Notes under the pieces: generated by a model
Told to the model about the DNA's origin: nothing
The model's input: only the letters and a program-made list of their open reading frames with translations
The model's database searches: none
Part shown: piece after piece, positions 21,179 through 23,988 of the stretch
How the letters are laid out: every line of letters starts with the position of its first letter
Position numbering within the stretch: the stretch's first letter is position 1
Assembly (NCBI GenBank): GCA_041736915.1
Contig: JBGSST010000399.1
Span: forward strand, 1 to 23,988
Source: JBGSST01 sp041736915
GTDB lineage: Bacteria > Bdellovibrionota > FAC87 > UBA2466
Direction of reading: 5' to 3'
Length of the DNA: 23,988 bases
Made by a program: the position numbers and the translations under genes

Positions 21179-23068
21179 ATGATCCAACGCATCATCACCC
21201 TCATTGTTCTCCTGGGAACCCTTGCGGCCCCCGTCCGCGCCGAATCGCCTAGCGTGGCCGACCGGTCGCGCATGTTGGTGCACTTGCTGTCGTATATCCG
21301 GGCCGATTACGGCGGCGCCGTGCAAAACGGCAAGATCGTCAATCAGGCCGAGTACACCGAGCAGCTGGATTTTCTGAAACAGGCCTCCGAGCTTTCGCGC
21401 CACATTCCCGAGCTGAAAGACCACCGCGAGTTTCAGACGAAGTATGTTTCGTTCCGCACGAGCGTAGAGCAGAAGAAGGCGGCCACTGAAGTGGCGAAGC
21501 TGGCGGGCGAGCTGGAGCAGCAAGCCATTCTACTCGCCAAGATCGAGATCACGCCGCAACGCTGGCCCGATCTGCATTCCGGAAAACGAATTTTCGATCG
21601 CCAGTGCGCGCAATGCCACGGCACGAACGGCAACGGCGACGGTATCGCCGGCAAAAAGCTCGAACCGCCGCCTACCGACTTTCATTCCGAGAAGATGAAC
21701 GAGCTTCCGCCGTTTCAGGCCTACAACACGATTCGCCTCGGGGTGCCCGGTACGGGCATGGCCAGCTTCGCGGACCTAAGCCCGCGCGAAACCTGGGACG
21801 TGGCCTTTTACGTGATATCGCTGCGCTACCAAACCGCGGCGACGCCGGCCAAGACCACCCTTCCCTCCGGCCTTACGTTGAAAGAGGCGGCGACCACCTC
21901 CGACTCCAACTTTCTCGCGAAGTTCCCGACGAACGTCGTACGCGACATCCGGCTGCACGAAGAGCGCAACGAGGCCGGGTTCTTCTACGAAGGCCGCCGT
22001 CTGTTGGCGCTGGCGTTGGAGCAAGCGAACGCGGGCGACTGGTCGGCCGCCAAGATGAGCGCGGTAGCGAGCTACCTCGAAGGCATCGAGCCGGTGGAAC
22101 CGAAACTGCGCCGGGAAGCACCGGAGCTGGTGAACGAAATCGAACTGAAGATGGCGGAAGTGCGCAAGGCCATCGATCTTAAAAGTCCCGAGCTGAAAGG
22201 GCTGGTGGCCGCCACCGACGCCCTTATCGTGAGAGCCGAAGCCGCGAATCAATCGAGCCTGGCCTCGGCCGGAATGGCGTTCGGCGTGTCTTTCGGCATC
22301 ATCACGCGCGAAGCGCTCGAAGCGATTTTGATATTGATGACGATTTTGGGAATCACGCGCTCGTTGGGCTCCCGCTCCGCCACGATGGCTATTCACGCCG
22401 GTTGGATTTCGGCCATCATAATGGGACTCGCCACCTGGTTTGCGGCTGGCCGGCTCATCCAGTTTTCGGGCGCGGATCGCGAGTGGCTCGAAGGCTGGGT
22501 TGCCCTCATTGCAGTTTTCATGCTCGTGTACATGGGTTTCTGGCTCCATCACCGCACCGAGATCGGCAAGTGGCGTGAGTTCGTACAAAAGATGACAAAG
22601 TCCGCGCTCGAGCGAAAGAGCGTGCTCGCGTTCGCCACCCTTTCGTTCACCGCGGTCTACCGCGAAACGTTCGAGTCGGTGCTGTTTCTGCAGGCGCTGA
22701 GTCTCGAAGTGGGGGCCAGTAAGTCGTGGGCGATTGGGGCGGGAGCCTTCTCCGCGTTAGCTTTGATGACGGGGCTAGCGATTGTCTTTTCGCGCCTCAG
22801 CCTGCGCATTCCCATCCGTCAGCTTTGTCAGGTGTCGTCGTGGACGATGATAGCACTTGCGGTAATCTTGCTCGGCAAAGCGGTACACGCGTTCCAGGAG
22901 GTCGGCGTCATTCCGATGACGCTACTGCCGGTGGCGATGCGGGTGGAGCTACTGGGCGTGTTTCCCACTTACGAAACGTGGGCGGCCCAGATGGCGGGGC
23001 TGATTCTCATTCTGGCGACCTACTTCATTCGTGAGCGCTCGGTGCACGCGAGCCGTCCGACCGCTTAG
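21179..23068 (+). CDS. Cytochrome c-FTR1 fusion iron permease
   Basis: Predicted high-affinity iron importer of 629 residues in which a periplasmic c-type haem domain is joined to an FTR1/EfeU-type membrane permease. A signal peptide covers 1-21. Residues 22-130 are a helical periplasmic domain. Cytochrome c has C143-A-Q-C146-H147 and probable distal ligand M194. A second helical periplasmic stretch follows (250-350). The FTR1 part begins near 362, with REALE (377-381) in the first helix and YRETFES (494-500) in a later one. These match the two REGLE-type iron-binding motifs, the first with Ala for Gly. About seven hydrophobic helices are visible. The haem may handle iron redox state coupled to uptake. 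It has its own promoter and a Fur-like palindrome. Its last 44 nt overlap the convergent hydrolase gene. Confidence 0.92.
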   Translation: MIQRIITLIVLLGTLAAPVRAESPSVADRSRMLVHLLSYIRADYGGAVQNGKIVNQAEYTEQLDFLKQASELSRHIPELKDHREFQTKYVSFRTSVEQKKAATEVAKLAGELEQQAILLAKIEITPQRWPDLHSGKRIFDRQCAQCHGTNGNGDGIAGKKLEPPPTDFHSEKMNELPPFQAYNTIRLGVPGTGMASFADLSPRETWDVAFYVISLRYQTAATPAKTTLPSGLTLKEAATTSDSNFLAKFPTNVVRDIRLHEERNEAGFFYEGRRLLALALEQANAGDWSAAKMSAVASYLEGIEPVEPKLRREAPELVNEIELKMAEVRKAIDLKSPELKGLVAATDALIVRAEAANQSSLASAGMAFGVSFGIITREALEAILILMTILGITRSLGSRSATMAIHAGWISAIIMGLATWFAAGRLIQFSGADREWLEGWVALIAVFMLVYMGFWLHHRTEIGKWREFVQKMTKSALERKSVLAFATLSFTAVYRETFESVLFLQALSLEVGASKSWAIGAGAFSALALMTGLAIVFSRLSLRIPIRQLCQVSSWTMIALAVILLGKAVHAFQEVGVIPMTLLPVAMRVELLGVFPTYETWAAQMAGLILILATYFIRERSVHASRPTA

Positions 23069-23942
23069 CTTTTTTCGATTTTTTGACTACCTTGGGCGCC
23101 GCCACTTCTGCGGGTGCGGGCTCTTTGTTGAGCTGCCGGTTTAACCACGTTTCCACGTAGCGGTAGTAGTTTTCCTGCTCGAGATCGTTGTGAGGCTCGT
23201 GATAGCCTCCCGGCAAAACGTGCAGTGATTTTTCCGCGCAGCCGAGGTTATTTACAATCTCGAAACTGCCCGCAAGGTTGATCACGCGATCATCGCTGCC
23301 GTGGAAAATTACCGTGGGACAGGTGATCTTGGGTACCAGGTCGGGAATCTGGCGCAGCCCCTTCAGCACCTCGGCCCCTTGGTGCACGGTATTGTTGTGG
23401 CACACGAGCGGATCGTTGATGTAGGCCTGCACGACTTCGGGGATGCGTGAGATGCCGCCGCTATCCAACGGTTTGGGCAAACGCGCGGACGGAAAAATGC
23501 GATCGGTCCAGGTGCCAACAAAGATCAACAGCGGCGAAATGCCGCCCGGCTGAAAGGCCGGCGCGGAAAGCAGCAGCCCGTCTAGCTCCCGGCTCATCTC
23601 GGCCGCGAAGTGAATCGCGACGGCCCCGCCCAGGCTGTGGCCAAAAAGGTAGAGAGGTAGCGGCTCGGCCTGCCGGCAGATCCAGTGGTAAACCGCATCC
23701 ACGTCGGCCACGTAGTCGGCGAACGTGTCGCACCACTGCCGCTTGCCGCCACTGCGCCCCGCACCGCGCATGTCGAAGCGAACCACTTCGATGTTTTGCT
23801 TACGCATGAACTCGAAGGTGTTGCGGTGACGGGCGCTGTGCTCGCTGATGCCGTGAATCATCAGCACCCGCGCGCGCGGCTTCTCGACTTTGTGCTGCCA
23901 AACGGCGAGCCGACCCACCCAAATTGGCTCAAGATCAAACAT
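23025..23942 (-). CDS. Alpha/beta hydrolase, monoacylglycerol lipase-like (Hydrolase_4)
   Basis: Cytoplasmic serine hydrolase of 305 residues similar to bacterial monoacylglycerol lipases or lysophospholipases. The exact substrate is unknown. HGISEHSARH at 30-39 is the oxyanion-hole loop, FDMRGAGRSGG at 56-66 is family-typical, nucleophile S103 sits in GHSLGG, the acid is D218 in GSDDRV, and H248 in GGYHEPHND completes the triad. No signal peptide is seen. The C-terminus adds a Lys-rich tail (about 284-295) not needed for the fold, and its last 14 codons overlap the end of the iron permease gene on the other strand. ATG 23942 is used. A TTG 9 nt upstream is also in frame, and neither has a good ribosome binding site. 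Confidence 0.92.
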   Translation of the reverse strand: MFDLEPIWVGRLAVWQHKVEKPRARVLMIHGISEHSARHRNTFEFMRKQNIEVVRFDMRGAGRSGGKRQWCDTFADYVADVDAVYHWICRQAEPLPLYLFGHSLGGAVAIHFAAEMSRELDGLLLSAPAFQPGGISPLLIFVGTWTDRIFPSARLPKPLDSGGISRIPEVVQAYINDPLVCHNNTVHQGAEVLKGLRQIPDLVPKITCPTVIFHGSDDRVINLAGSFEIVNNLGCAEKSLHVLPGGYHEPHNDLEQENYYRYVETWLNRQLNKEPAPAEVAAPKVVKKSKKAKRSDGSRAPSAHE

Positions 23943-23988
23943 GGAGATCAAGAGTACCAGACAAAAGGTATCCGTTACATTTAGTCCA

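Noticed and set aside
1..23988. Mobile element, CRISPR array, prophage, toxin-antitoxin or defence island
   Set aside because: I found no transposase, integrase, terminal inverted repeats, regularly spaced repeats, nuclease or paired small toxin genes. The genes read as ordinary chromosomal envelope and housekeeping functions.

Overview
The window reads as chromosome from a GC-rich, Gram-negative (diderm) bacterium. Supporting signs are FtsA plus FtsZ, outer-membrane beta-barrel proteins, lipoproteins with lipoboxes, a periplasmic VKOR-DsbA oxidase and a DUF481 porin-like protein. The mix of an ftsQ-ftsA-ftsZ block, FecR/FN3 envelope proteins and large beta-propeller lipoproteins resembles Bdellovibrionota or related 'deltaproteobacterial' groups. 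That placement is an inference, not a proof. I see no tRNA, rRNA, CRISPR, insertion sequence, prophage or integrase.

Layout. 1-1176 (-): membrane VKOR-DsbA disulfide oxidase, cut by the left edge. 1179-6868 (+): LOG-family protein, GT4-like glycosyltransferase, ftsQ, ftsA, ftsZ, closed by a strong terminator at 6891-6922. 6962-10489 (-): very large Ig/NHL lipoprotein. 10777-11793 (+): unknown exported protein. 11795-15399 (-): two overlapping genes, a membrane-anchored FecR/FN3 protein followed by an FN3/beta-barrel outer-membrane protein. 15457-17319 (+), divergent from them: a membrane class III adenylate cyclase. 17365-18099 (+): DUF481 outer-membrane protein with a terminator. 18334-20142 (+): delta-60-repeat lipoprotein. 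20169-20510 (+): small exported protein. 20542-21102 (+): PduO-type cobalamin adenosyltransferase. 21179-23068 (+): cytochrome c-FTR1 iron permease. 23025-23942 (-): alpha/beta hydrolase overlapping it tail to tail.

How the genes work together. FtsQ, FtsA and FtsZ are core divisome parts. The glycosyltransferase is translationally coupled to ftsQ but has lost the usual catalytic EX7E pair. The FecR/FN3 protein, FN3/barrel protein and adenylate cyclase form a divergent cluster that could be a trans-envelope sensing unit, and this is the best candidate here for an undescribed system. A Fur-box-like palindrome sits directly in front of the iron permease promoter.

The most striking non-coding signal is a repeated start arrangement. 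At least six genes have a -10-like hexamer ending exactly 6 nt before the start codon and no Shine-Dalgarno sequence, which predicts leaderless mRNAs. ftsA, ftsZ and the overlapping FN3/barrel gene instead carry clear ribosome binding sites. A second signal is a long stem-loop of about 80 nt with a GCAA tetraloop between ftsA and ftsZ.
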